NCBI RefSeq assembly: GCF_002243175.1
Contig: NZ_NDYF01000017.1
Coordinates: forward strand, 1 to 64,000
Length of the DNA: 64,000 nucleotides
Reading direction: 5' to 3'
Source: Finegoldia magna_J
GTDB taxonomy: Bacteria > Bacillota > Clostridia > Tissierellales > Peptoniphilaceae
Shown here: piece by piece, positions 42,521 through 51,046 of the stretch
Numbering within the stretch: the first letter of the stretch is position 1
Layout: each line of letters begins with the position of its first letter
Notes under the pieces: model-generated
Databases searched by the model: none
What the model was told of the DNA's origin: nothing
What the model saw: only the letters and a program-made list of their open reading frames with translations
Made by a program: the position numbers and the translations under genes

Positions 42521-43266
42521 TATAAAAATTCCTCCGCTAGTCTCGTATAAGCAATAGATCCTTTGGAATTTTTGTCGTAAGATAACGCACTCATTCCATA
42601 GCTTGGAGCTTCTGCTAACCTTATATTACGCGGTATCATAGTCGTAAACACCTTGTCCTTGAAGTATTTCTTGACTTCTTCCACCACTTCCAAACTAAGA
42701 TTATTTCTACCATCAAACATACTCATAACAATACCTTCTATTTCTAAGTTTTCATTAAGTGAACTTCTCACCAAATTAATAGTATTCATAAGTTGACTTA
42801 CGCCTTCAAGCGCATAAAACTCACATTGGATAGGTATAAGGACAGAATCTGCCGCCACCAACGCATTTATAGACAACGTCCCCAATGAAGGAGGGCAATC
42901 TATAAAACAAAAATCATATCCACTCACATTAGAAAGTATATTAGATAACACTTTTTCTTTGTCATCAGTGTTTATAAGTTCCACCTCAACACCCGACAAA
43001 TCAGATGTTGCTGGGATTATATCCACGTTTTTTTCTTCAGTTTCGATAATAAAATCCTCATCAAAATCATCGTGAACCATCAAATCGTAAATGCTTTTTT
43101 GAAGCTCAAACTTATTAATTCCAAAGCCTGAAGTCGTGTTACCTTGCGGATCCAAATCCACTACAAGTACTTTTTTTTCTTTCAAACCAAGAGCTGCTGA
43201 CAAATTAACGACGGTAGTAGTTTTACCCACTCCCCCTTTTTGATTAAATACACATATTGTTTTCAA
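42520..43266 (-). CDS. parA: chromosome-partitioning ATPase ParA (Soj)
   Basis: The product has about 248 residues and the deviant Walker A KGGVGKTT, DLDPQGN and the Walker B CPPSLG. ParA binds DNA non-specifically as an ATP dimer and regulates origin segregation and DnaA. The start is TTG 43266, with AAAGGAG 7 bases before it; an upstream in-frame start at 43284 would cover the ribosome site. It follows cinA by 52 bp on the same strand. Confidence 0.95.
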   Translation of the reverse strand: MKTICVFNQKGGVGKTTTVVNLSAALGLKEKKVLVVDLDPQGNTTSGFGINKFELQKSIYDLMVHDDFDEDFIIETEEKNVDIIPATSDLSGVEVELINTDDKEKVLSNILSNVSGYDFCFIDCPPSLGTLSINALVAADSVLIPIQCEFYALEGVSQLMNTINLVRSSLNENLEIEGIVMSMFDGRNNLSLEVVEEVKKYFKDKVFTTMIPRNIRLAEAPSYGMSALSYDKNSKGSIAYTRLAEEFL

Positions 43267-43318
43267 ATTTACAGCTCCTTTCATATTTATTATAGCACAA
43301 ATAAAGTTCTAATTTGTT

Positions 43319-44551
43319 TTAAAATGTTTCACGTGAAACATTTTCTAAAATCATTAGTCTCAGCTCTGCTAGTGCTCGGTTTGAAACTCTATTTCTGATT
43401 TTATTGCGTTCTCCATGAAGCTGTAATTTTAGCGTTTTTATCGTATTTTTGTAGCCCAATCCAACGTAAACAAGCCCAGCATTTTCTCCTGATGCGTAAC
43501 CTGTCGTAGATATTGCACAGTCAACATTAAATTTTTCAAACATTCTCTCAACCATCTCAAACGCAACATTCTCACTAACAACACCGTATCTGTCAATAGT
43601 TTCTTCCTTAACGCCAAGCAAATCAATCTTTGCCTCATTAGAATACACCACCAATGACCTTTTTAAATAATCGCTTACTCCAGACACATTCACAAGCTTT
43701 GATGCAATCATACCACCTGTAATGGATTCTGATGTCATAATCGACAAATCATGTTCTTTCAACACCTTATAGACCGATTCTTCGATTGTTTCTTCATTTT
43801 CTCCAAAAATATACATGCCCAGTCTTTCTCTAAGCTCTTTTTTCTTTGCATCAATCATCTTAAGAGCAGTTTGTCTGTCACTTGCTTTTGCAGTTATTCG
43901 AAGTATCCTTTTATCCTTTTTAAAATAAGGAGCGACTGTTGGATTTGTTGACGATTCAATGATATTCTTGACCCTTTCATTCATGTCCCATTCTCCAAGT
44001 ATGGATATATTCAAAGTTTCAGAAATAATACAGTCTTTTGCGAATTGCTCCAGAACTTTTTGCACTTGTTGTTCATAAATAGGCTTCATCTCAGATGGTG
44101 GTCCCGGTAAGAACAGAATTCTCTTGCCGTTATTTTCAATCATCCCACAATCTGCAGTCCCATTGAAGTTTTCGAAAACAATCGCATCTTCTGGAAACAT
44201 ACATTGTTTGATATTGCCTTGGATCGCCTTTTCGTCTTCGTTAAAATAATTCCTCAATTTAGCATAGCTTTTTTCATTAAGCACCATTTCCTTGCCAAGA
44301 CAATCGCAGCAACATTTTTTCGTGATATCATCTTCCGTCGGCCCCAAACCACCTGTCGTTATAATCAAATCATTTTGTTGTAAACCCTCTTCAATTTCCT
44401 TGTAAAGCCTGTCGTAATTATCTCCAACCACAACCCTCTTGTACACATCAAACCCCAACTCCCTCATTTTAATAGAAAGGTAGTTAGAATTCGTGTCCAA
44501 AGTGTCACCAAGCAATAATTCCGTCCCAACGGCTATTATTTGAACTTTCAT
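43319..44551 (-). CDS. cinA: CinA (nicotinamide mononucleotide deamidase/ADP-ribose pyrophosphatase family)
   Basis: The 410-residue two-domain protein has an N-terminal MoCF/COG1058 domain (VGTELLLGDTLDTNSNYLS, TTGGLGPTEDD) and a C-terminal PncC amidase domain (SESITGGMIASKLVNVSGVSDYLKRSLVVYSNEAK). Known of the family: recycling of NMN and ADP-ribose, and in competent bacteria a link to recA. Its last codons (NVSRETF) encode a perfect parS site. GGAGGAT precedes the ATG. Confidence 0.93.
   Translation of the reverse strand: MKVQIIAVGTELLLGDTLDTNSNYLSIKMRELGFDVYKRVVVGDNYDRLYKEIEEGLQQNDLIITTGGLGPTEDDITKKCCCDCLGKEMVLNEKSYAKLRNYFNEDEKAIQGNIKQCMFPEDAIVFENFNGTADCGMIENNGKRILFLPGPPSEMKPIYEQQVQKVLEQFAKDCIISETLNISILGEWDMNERVKNIIESSTNPTVAPYFKKDKRILRITAKASDRQTALKMIDAKKKELRERLGMYIFGENEETIEESVYKVLKEHDLSIMTSESITGGMIASKLVNVSGVSDYLKRSLVVYSNEAKIDLLGVKEETIDRYGVVSENVAFEMVERMFEKFNVDCAISTTGYASGENAGLVYVGLGYKNTIKTLKLQLHGERNKIRNRVSNRALAELRLMILENVSRETF
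43325..43340. promoter_or_regulatory. parS site 1 (inside the end of cinA)
   Basis: TGTTTCACGTGAAACA matches the Firmicutes parS consensus in all 16 positions. It is palindromic. Confidence 0.97.
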
Positions 44552-44595
44552 CTATCCTCCATAGTTTATTACCTATATTTTATTTTCGTCTGTTA

Positions 44596-44625
44596 AAACG
44601 CCTCTCAGAGCGTCGTTTTTTTTCG
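44596..44625. terminator. possible bidirectional terminator before cinA
   Basis: ACGCCTCT and AGAGCGT form a short hairpin flanked by AAAA and by eight T on the plus strand. It would stop transcription arriving from the repeat array or leaving cinA's upstream region. Confidence 0.4.
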
Positions 44626-44667
44626 ATTTACAATTAAATTATATCACTAATGAAATTTTCATTAAAA

Positions 44668-44683
44668 TGTTTCACGTGAAACA
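44668..44683. promoter_or_regulatory. parS site 2 (intergenic, upstream of cinA)
   Basis: TGTTTCACGTGAAACA is again a perfect 16-of-16 match, lying between cinA and the hairpin array. Confidence 0.97.
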
Positions 44684-44804
44684 TTTTTAGGTGAAATAAA
44701 AATCTGACATAAGACAGATTAAAATTTTGTAGTTGGATTGTATAAAAAAATAATTGTTAACTTACAATAATAAAATAAATTTTAAAGGTCATATAGATAA
44801 AAAA

Positions 44805-46440
44805 AGTAGAATGCATTATTGTTACTTTTAGTAATTGCTATAAACTCATCCATCTACCGTGCGATCAAAATCCTACGACTAATACTATCTCTTATCTTTC
44901 CACATAAATCTGCGCAAACAAAAAGCAGATTACCGTGATTGACGGAAAATATCATCTGGAGAAAACAACCTCAAATTCAAGCGAAGTGAATCGTTAAGAA
45001 ATTGCACTGTCTGAGCGTTAGCGAGTTTGCAATTTCAGATTCACAAGCTTAGAATTTGCTTGTTTTCGTAAGCTAGATATTTGAGTCAATTCGGTTTTCT
45101 GCTTATCATTGTGAAGTATTTTCCTCCCTCTCTAGTAGCAATCAAAATCCCACGAAGAATTCTATTTCTTACTTTTTCAAGCACAATCCATACAAACAAA
45201 AAGCAGATTACCGCGATTGACGGAAAATATCATCTAACGAAACAAAAAAGTAGAATGCATTTTTGCTAAGAATATCATACGTAATAAATTGTTGTGATTT
45301 TACATCGAAGAACCACGTCAAAAATCCAACTGTTTGAGAGCTTTAGCTCGAGTTTTGGATTTTAGTGGTTCGAGATTAACAAATCACCAATTTATGGAGT
45401 CAGATATTCGTGCAAAAATGTTCTTCTATTTTTAGCAATTACTATAATATTGTCCCTCTTAATTGTCAATTCAGATTTCTGCTTATTATTGTGAAGTATT
45501 TTCCTCCCTCTCTAGTAGTAATCAAAATCTCACGAACAATTCTATTTCTTACCTTTTCAAGCAAAATCCACGCAAACAAAAAGCAGATTACCGCGATTGA
45601 CGGAAAATATCATCTGGAGAAAACAACCTCAAATTCAAGCGAAGTGAATCGTTAAGAAATTGCACTGTCTGAGCGTTAGCGAGTTTGCAATTTTAGATTC
45701 ACAAGCTTAGAATTTGTTTGTTTTCGTAAGCTAGATATTTGAGCCAATCCGGTTTTCTGCTTATTATTGTGAAATATTCTTTCCTCTCTAGTAGCAATCA
45801 AATTTCCATAAATACGACTACTTTTTCCTTTTTCTTCATAAATCTAGCTAAACAAAAAAGTAGAATACACTTTCGCTAAGAATATCATACGAAGAAAATA
45901 AGCATAAATCCAAGTGAAATAAGTCGTCAAAAATCGCACTGTCCGAGCGTTAGCGAGTTTGCAATTTCAGATTCACAAGCTTAGAATTTGTTTGATTTCG
46001 TAAGCTAGATATTTGAGTCAATTCAGTTTTCTGCTTATTATTGTGAAGTATTTTCCTCCCTCTCTTGTAGCATTCAAAATCCCACGAACAATTCTATTTC
46101 TTACCTTTTCAAACAAAATCCACGCAAACAAAAAAGCAGATTACCGCGATTGACGGAAAATATCATCTAACGAAACAAAAAAGTAGACTACATTTTTGCT
46201 AAGAATATCATACGAAGAAAATAAGCATAAATCCAAGTGAAATAAGCCGTCAAAAATCGCACTGTTTGAGCGATAGCGAGTTTGCGATTTTAGGCTTATG
46301 AGCTTTGGATTTATTTATTTTCGTAGTCTAGATATTCGTGCAAAAATGTTCTTCTACTTTTAGCAATTACAGTAAACTTGTCTCTGTCTTTATATTAAAT
46401 TCTGTTTTCTGCTTATCATTGTGAAGTATTTTTAACTTAA
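44805..46440. repeat. array of five large imperfect hairpin repeats (noncoding)
   Basis: There are five units: 44923-45104, 45201-45484, 45581-45762, 45859-46036 and 46134-46414. They are separated by about 95-bp similar flanks (attgtgaagtattttcctcc and following). Type A units end in AAGCAGA/TCTGCTT inverted termini; type B arms start GTAGAA. Each folds back on itself along most of its length around a conserved centre, ACTGT-YTGAG-AGC-GAGTTT. Units 2 and 5 have a B-type hairpin set inside A-type ends; unit 4 has a B-type left arm and an A-type right arm. The short frames here repeat with the units and are not genes. No DnaA boxes were seen. Confidence 0.85.
46183..46357. repeat. complete B-type hairpin inside unit 5
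   Basis: The left arm GTAGACTACATTTTTGC and the right arm, ending CTTCTAC, are reverse complements with few mismatches over roughly 80 bp each side. The loop region is TGAGCGATAGCGAG. Confidence 0.8.
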
Positions 46441-46450
46441 ATTTTCTTTG

Positions 46451-47143
46451 TTATAGTGGGTTTTTCTTAGGTTTGCCGCCGCCGCGTGGGTATTTCTTCG
46501 GCGTTTCTTTGATTTTCTTGATGATAACCAAGCTTCTATCCTCGTCATCTATTTTGTAGTCAATAGTTTGTTCTATTTTACCACCGAGGATTTTGATTGC
46601 GTTCTCTCCTACGTCTGTTTCGTCGGATTTTCCTTTCATGGCTATCATGTATCCTCCGACTTTTACAAATGGTAAACAGAACTCAGCTAACGTATCAAGC
46701 TTTGACACCGCACGTGATATGCAATAATCGTATCGTTCTCTGTATTCGACAGTTCTTGTGCATTCCTCTGCTCTTTCGTGGACTGCTTTGATGTCTGTTA
46801 GATGTAGTTCATCTATAACATCCTTCAAGAAATCAACTCTTTTTCTCAAACTGTCGAGCAGTGTGAACTTCAAATCATTTCTCGCGATTTTTATTGGAAT
46901 TGCAGGAAATCCTGCACCAGTTCCCACATCAATTATAGTTTTATTTTCTTCAAAATCGAATAAATTCAATACGTACAAGGAATCCACAAAATGTTTCACG
47001 TGAAACATTTCTTCTTCAGTGATTGCTGTCAAGTTCATTACCTTGTTCTTTTCCAACACTAAAACCATGTATTTTAACAGCAAATCTATTTGATTGTCAT
47101 CCAATTGTATTTCATAATCGTTCAATGTTTCTTTTAGTGACAT
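46451..47143 (-). CDS. rsmG: 16S rRNA (guanine-527-N7)-methyltransferase RsmG
   Basis: The 230-residue SAM-dependent enzyme methylates G527 in the 530 loop of 16S rRNA. Visible are the GidB motifs VDSLYVLNLF, the SAM loop IDVGTGAGFPAIPIKIA, ISRAVSKLDTLAEFCLP and a basic C-terminal tail (KKYPRGGGKPKKNPL). A parS site is embedded in the codons for MFHVKHF. It overlaps the mnmG stop by one base. Known mutations here give low-level streptomycin resistance. Confidence 0.95.
   Translation of the reverse strand: MSLKETLNDYEIQLDDNQIDLLLKYMVLVLEKNKVMNLTAITEEEMFHVKHFVDSLYVLNLFDFEENKTIIDVGTGAGFPAIPIKIARNDLKFTLLDSLRKRVDFLKDVIDELHLTDIKAVHERAEECTRTVEYRERYDYCISRAVSKLDTLAEFCLPFVKVGGYMIAMKGKSDETDVGENAIKILGGKIEQTIDYKIDDEDRSLVIIKKIKETPKKYPRGGGKPKKNPL
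46992..47007. promoter_or_regulatory. parS site 3 (inside rsmG)
   Basis: TGTTTCACGTGAAACA is a perfect match. It is the same position within rsmG that carries parS in other Firmicutes. Confidence 0.97.
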
Positions 47144-49026
47144 TATTTTTTCCTCGTTTCCATATAAATCAATAAAACGTTGATGTCAGAAGGGCTCACA
47201 CCACTGATTCTGCTCGCTTGACCCAACGATTCTGGTTTGATGTCATTAAGTTTTTGTACAGCTTCATTGGAAAGGCCCATAACTTCCTTGTAATCTTCAA
47301 TCATATCCAGTTTTCTGTTTTCAAGCTTTTTAAATTGCTTGATTTGGCTCATTTGTTTTGCAATGTAGCCTTCGTATTTGATGTGTGTTTCCACTTGTAG
47401 TCTCAAATATCTAGGCAGTTCTGGTCTATCAACGTCAAATTCTTCTGTTTTATCGTAAGTTAATTCTGGTCTTTTGATTAAATCCAACAAAGTTATGCCT
47501 GTTTTAAGTTCTGATGATCCAAGTTTTCTAAGTTTTTCGTTGGTTTCTTCTGTTGGAGTCACCATTATTGACTTCAATCTCTCTATTTCCTCGTCAATAG
47601 TCTTCTTCTTGTGAAGCATTTTCTCGTATCTTTCATCTGTCGCAAGCTCTATCTCGTGTGCTCTTTCAGTAAGTCTCAAATCAGCGTTGTCTTGTCTCAA
47701 AGTCAAACGGTACTCGCATCTGCTAGTCATCATTCGGTATGGCTCGTTAGTTCCTTTGGTTACCAAATCATCTATCAATACGCCAATGTAAGCATCGGAT
47801 CTATCCAATACGAATGGATCTTTGCCGAGTAAATTCATAGCCGCATTGATTCCTGCGATAATTCCTTGACCGGCAGCTTCTTCATATCCACTGGATCCGT
47901 TGATTTGTCCTGCAAAGAACAAATTATTGATTTCCAAATGTTCCAAAGTTCTCTTTAATATAGTAGGATCGATGCAATCATATTCGATTCCGTACGCACT
48001 TCTCATAAATCTCACGTTTTCGAAACCAATGATTGTCTTGTACATTTCTTTTTGCACCTCTTCTGGAAGAGTCGATGACACACCTTGAATGTACATTTCC
48101 TTCGTGCTCAAACCTTCAGGTTCCACGAACACTTGATGCTCATCACGGTCTGGAAATCTCACGATTTTGTCCTCAATTGAAGGACAATAACGTGGTCCCA
48201 CACCCTTCACAATACCTGCATACATCGGAGATCTCTCCAAATTATCCTCAATAATTTGTTTTGTTTTAAGTGTAGTGTAGGTCAAATAGCAGTTTTCTTG
48301 CTTTTTCCCGATATCCTTGCCGTCATTCAAAAATGAAAAAGGAATAACATCGTCATCACCAGGTTGCACAGTCATCACTTCGTAGTTCAAACTGTCCTTG
48401 TGAACTCTCGCAGGAGTTCCAGTCTTAAATCTTCTAAGCTCAATACCCAATCTCTTCAAAGAATCTGACAATTTCTTAGATGATTTCATACCGTGAGGGC
48501 CAGATTCATAAGTGTATTCACCCATCATCACAAGGCCCTTAAGATATGTCCCAGTCGCCAAAATCACAGCTCTTGTTGGGAAAATCGCTCCCTGTGCAGT
48601 TGTAATCGACTTTATTTTGTTGTCTTCAACGCCAATATCCACGACTTCCGCTTCAATCAAATCCAAGTTTTCTGTGTTTTCCAACACGCTTTTCATCTGA
48701 TCGTGGTATTTTCTCTTATCCGCTTGAACCCTCAATGAGTGAACTGCAGGACCCTTGGAAGTGTTCAACATTCTCGATTGAATGTACGTCTTGTCGATAA
48801 CAAGACCCATCTCGCCACCTAATGCGTCAACTTCCTTCACCAAGTGACCCTTTCCAGTGCCACCAATGTTCGGATTACATGGCAAATCAGCCACAGAATC
48901 CAAACTTATACTCATAATTGCAGTCTTTAATCCCAACCTCGCTGTAGCCAACGCAGCCTCACAACCGGCGTGACCTGCACCTACAACCACAACATCGTAG
49001 GGATTTTCATAATATAATCTATCCAT
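47143..49026 (-). CDS. mnmG: tRNA uridine 5-carboxymethylaminomethyl modification enzyme MnmG
   Basis: The 627-residue flavoprotein begins with the FAD dinucleotide motif VVGAGHAGCEAA. IGGTGKGHLVKEVDALGGEMG and GCTGAS-type C-terminal helical segments follow (DRPELPRYLRLQVETHIKYEGYI, LGQASRISGVSPSDINVLLIY). With MnmE it installs the cmnm5 group on wobble U34, using glycine as a carbon donor. It lies 1 bp from mnmE and overlaps rsmG; the three form the conserved origin-proximal operon. Confidence 0.96.
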   Translation of the reverse strand: MDRLYYENPYDVVVVGAGHAGCEAALATARLGLKTAIMSISLDSVADLPCNPNIGGTGKGHLVKEVDALGGEMGLVIDKTYIQSRMLNTSKGPAVHSLRVQADKRKYHDQMKSVLENTENLDLIEAEVVDIGVEDNKIKSITTAQGAIFPTRAVILATGTYLKGLVMMGEYTYESGPHGMKSSKKLSDSLKRLGIELRRFKTGTPARVHKDSLNYEVMTVQPGDDDVIPFSFLNDGKDIGKKQENCYLTYTTLKTKQIIEDNLERSPMYAGIVKGVGPRYCPSIEDKIVRFPDRDEHQVFVEPEGLSTKEMYIQGVSSTLPEEVQKEMYKTIIGFENVRFMRSAYGIEYDCIDPTILKRTLEHLEINNLFFAGQINGSSGYEEAAGQGIIAGINAAMNLLGKDPFVLDRSDAYIGVLIDDLVTKGTNEPYRMMTSRCEYRLTLRQDNADLRLTERAHEIELATDERYEKMLHKKKTIDEEIERLKSIMVTPTEETNEKLRKLGSSELKTGITLLDLIKRPELTYDKTEEFDVDRPELPRYLRLQVETHIKYEGYIAKQMSQIKQFKKLENRKLDMIEDYKEVMGLSNEAVQKLNDIKPESLGQASRISGVSPSDINVLLIYMETRKK

Positions 49027-49027
49027 T

Positions 49028-50386
49028 TTATTTACCTATACAAAAATCGCTAAAAATCTTATTCAATACATCGTCATCCACAGTTTCTCCAGTGATTTCG
49101 CCCAAGATTTCCCAAGCATTTCTCAAATCAACCTCGAAACAATCAATAGGAACTCCAGCTTCCATATCGTGTAGAGAACTCTCCAAAGATTTAATAGCTT
49201 TGTTAATAATATCTCTATGTCTAATGTTAGTAATAATATTGTCGTTATTAGCTTCAATATATCCGTCGTTAAACATCTCTATAATCTTGTTTTCTAAATC
49301 CTCGATACCCTCGTTGTTTTTGATTGAAGTGTGAATGACCTCGATTCCTTCCAAGTTTTCATCGAAATCAAATCCACCATCCAAATCAATCTTGTTTAAC
49401 AAAACAATCGACTTTTTATCTCTAATAAGATCCAAAATCTTCCTATCCTCATCGTCAAACTCTCTCGAAGAATCAAAAATCGCAATAATCAAATCCGAAT
49501 CAGAAATAAAAGACACAGATTTTTCGACACCGATTTTCTCCACGATATCCTCAGTATCTCTAATACCAGCAGTATCGTTAATCTTCAGACTTATCCCGTC
49601 CAAATCGATGTATTCCTCGATGACATCACGAGTAGTTCCTGGAATATCCGTCACAATAGCCCTGTTTTCCTTCAACAAAGCATTCAACAAAGAAGATTTG
49701 CCTACATTTGGCTTACCAATTATCGTAGTATTGATACCATCTCTGATAATTCTACCTCTGTTTGCACTCTCAGAAAGCTTTTTAAGTTTATCCAAAACTT
49801 CCTTACCCTCATTCAAAACAGGAGTGTTGTCCAATTCGTCCTGCATATCTTCAGTAAAATTAATAGAATACTCCACATGAGATAGCATATCCAACAGCTT
49901 GTCTCTCAACTGTTTGATATTTCTGTTAACACTACCCTCCAACTGCTTCATACTCACGGAATATGCCTTGTCAGTCTTTGCCTTAATCATATCGATAATA
50001 GCCTCAGCTTGAGACAAATCAATCCTACCATTCAAGAAAGCCCTCTTAGTGAACTCACCTGCCTCAGCAAGCCTTGCACCGTTGTTTAACAGAACTTCCA
50101 ACACCTTTCTCACAGCGACAACCCCACCGTGAGTGTAAATCTCCACGACATCCTCACGCGTGTATGTGTGAGGAGCCCTCATATAACAAACCAAGACCTC
50201 ATCGACGATCTCATTATCGTCAACAATGTGGCCATAAGTCATTTTTCTATTTATAAAATCAGCATTATCATTAGCCCTCTTGAACACAGAATCAAGCACA
50301 TCCACACAACCCTCTCCAGTCATTCGAACAATGCCGATTCCCGCTTCACCAGTAGCAGAGCTAATAGCTGCAATACAATCGTCCAT
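49028..50386 (-). CDS. mnmE: tRNA modification GTPase MnmE
   Basis: The 452-residue protein has an N-terminal folate-binding domain (GIGIVRMTGE), a helical domain interrupted by the G domain (G1 GKPNVGKSS, G2 TTRD, G3 DTAGIRDTED, G4 NKID), and the C-terminal CIGK motif with the catalytic cysteine. The partner MnmG follows. In most Firmicutes jag, yidC, rnpA and rpmH precede mnmE; here an ABC gene fragment and a mobile element are found instead, so the origin neighbourhood is interrupted or rearranged. Confidence 0.96.
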   Translation of the reverse strand: MDDCIAAISSATGEAGIGIVRMTGEGCVDVLDSVFKRANDNADFINRKMTYGHIVDDNEIVDEVLVCYMRAPHTYTREDVVEIYTHGGVVAVRKVLEVLLNNGARLAEAGEFTKRAFLNGRIDLSQAEAIIDMIKAKTDKAYSVSMKQLEGSVNRNIKQLRDKLLDMLSHVEYSINFTEDMQDELDNTPVLNEGKEVLDKLKKLSESANRGRIIRDGINTTIIGKPNVGKSSLLNALLKENRAIVTDIPGTTRDVIEEYIDLDGISLKINDTAGIRDTEDIVEKIGVEKSVSFISDSDLIIAIFDSSREFDDEDRKILDLIRDKKSIVLLNKIDLDGGFDFDENLEGIEVIHTSIKNNEGIEDLENKIIEMFNDGYIEANNDNIITNIRHRDIINKAIKSLESSLHDMEAGVPIDCFEVDLRNAWEILGEITGETVDDDVLNKIFSDFCIGK

Positions 50387-50456
50387 ATTTAGTCTATCCT
50401 TTCATTCTTTATAGCAATATTATATTATATCATACAAAAAGATTACAAATAAATAA

Positions 50457-50496
50457 GAGCTTACAACTCCACTATATTGAAGTCATAAGCCCGTTA
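50457..50496 (-). terminator. intrinsic terminator after the truncated ABC gene
   Basis: On the minus strand GGGCTTA pairs with TAAGCTC, with an inner GACTTC/GAGTT-type stem, followed by TTATTTATTT. Confidence 0.6.
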
Positions 50497-50497
50497 T

Positions 50498-50977
50498 TTA
50501 CCTCATATCTATAACTTTATCGTATTTTTTTAAAGTTTCGTCACCGTATTGATGAATTACTTCTATTACTGTATTTTTTGAAGAGAATATAATATCATCT
50601 ATTATTTCTCTATTTTTCTTATCCAAATTAGACTTTATTTCATCTGCTAAAATTAATTTTCTGTCGTGGTACATTGCTCTTGCAATTTCTACCCTTTGTC
50701 TTTCTCCTCCGGACAAACTATCATTGGACAAAACTTTGGATTTAAGATGATTTATCTGTAACTTATCAATTATTCCATTTAATTTTTCTAAATTTCTATC
50801 ATTATCTCCTAAAGTAATGTTATCTTCTAAATTAAGATTAAAAACATAACTTTCTTGTGATATAAAGCTGGTAAAACTCCTGATCTCAGCGGTTGATAAT
50901 TCCTTTTTATTAAACATAATCCTTCCTTTAGATGCTGTTAAATTATTAAATATTAAATTCAATAATGTACTTTTACC
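50498..50977 (-). pseudogene. ABC transporter ATPase, 3' part cut in the Walker A motif
   Basis: The frame opens with GKSTLLNLIFNNL, the second half of a Walker A motif, immediately after a TAG (50980-50978). It then contains ISQESYVFNLNLEDNITLG, the signature LSGGERQRVEIARAM and a Walker B with ADE in place of DEP. The upstream half, including the rest of Walker A and any membrane domain, is missing. It resembles bacteriocin/lantibiotic export ATPases. The break coincides with the start of a different type of DNA and is best read as the insertion junction of a mobile element. Confidence 0.75.
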
Positions 50978-50990
50978 CTACAATGTCAAG
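50970..50990. other. probable left junction of the mobile element
   Basis: Similarity to an ABC ATPase stops between GGT (50977-50975) and TAG (50980-50978). Serine-recombinase elements commonly recombine at a 2-bp core such as GG or GA, which the local GTAGGGTA could supply. The missing half of the ABC gene would mark the other end, outside the window. Confidence 0.5.
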
Positions 50991-51003
50991 CAATTGTTAC
51001 ATA

Positions 51004-51033
51004 AAATTAGACGATATTTCTATCGCCTAATTT
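51004..51033 (-). terminator. intrinsic terminator after the KilA-N gene
   Basis: AAATTAGGCGATA pairs with TATCGTCTAATTT on the minus strand just beyond the stop codon. Confidence 0.65.
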
Positions 51034-51046
51034 ATATACAAAACTT

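Noticed and set aside
43685..44551. cinA N-terminal part as molybdopterin-biosynthesis MoeA/MogA gene
   Set aside because: The MoCF domain is followed in frame by the PncC amidase domain, the CinA architecture.
45081..45655. Two short plus-strand frames inside the hairpin array
   Set aside because: They encode near-identical peptides only because the DNA repeats, and they have no ribosome sites.
44805..46440. CRISPR array
   Set aside because: Units are 175-280 bp, internally palindromic, and separated by similar, not unique, flanks. No cas genes are nearby.
44805..46440. Replication origin (oriC)
   Set aside because: AT-rich and repeat-rich next to parAB, but I found no TTATCCACA-type DnaA boxes and dnaA is not in the window.
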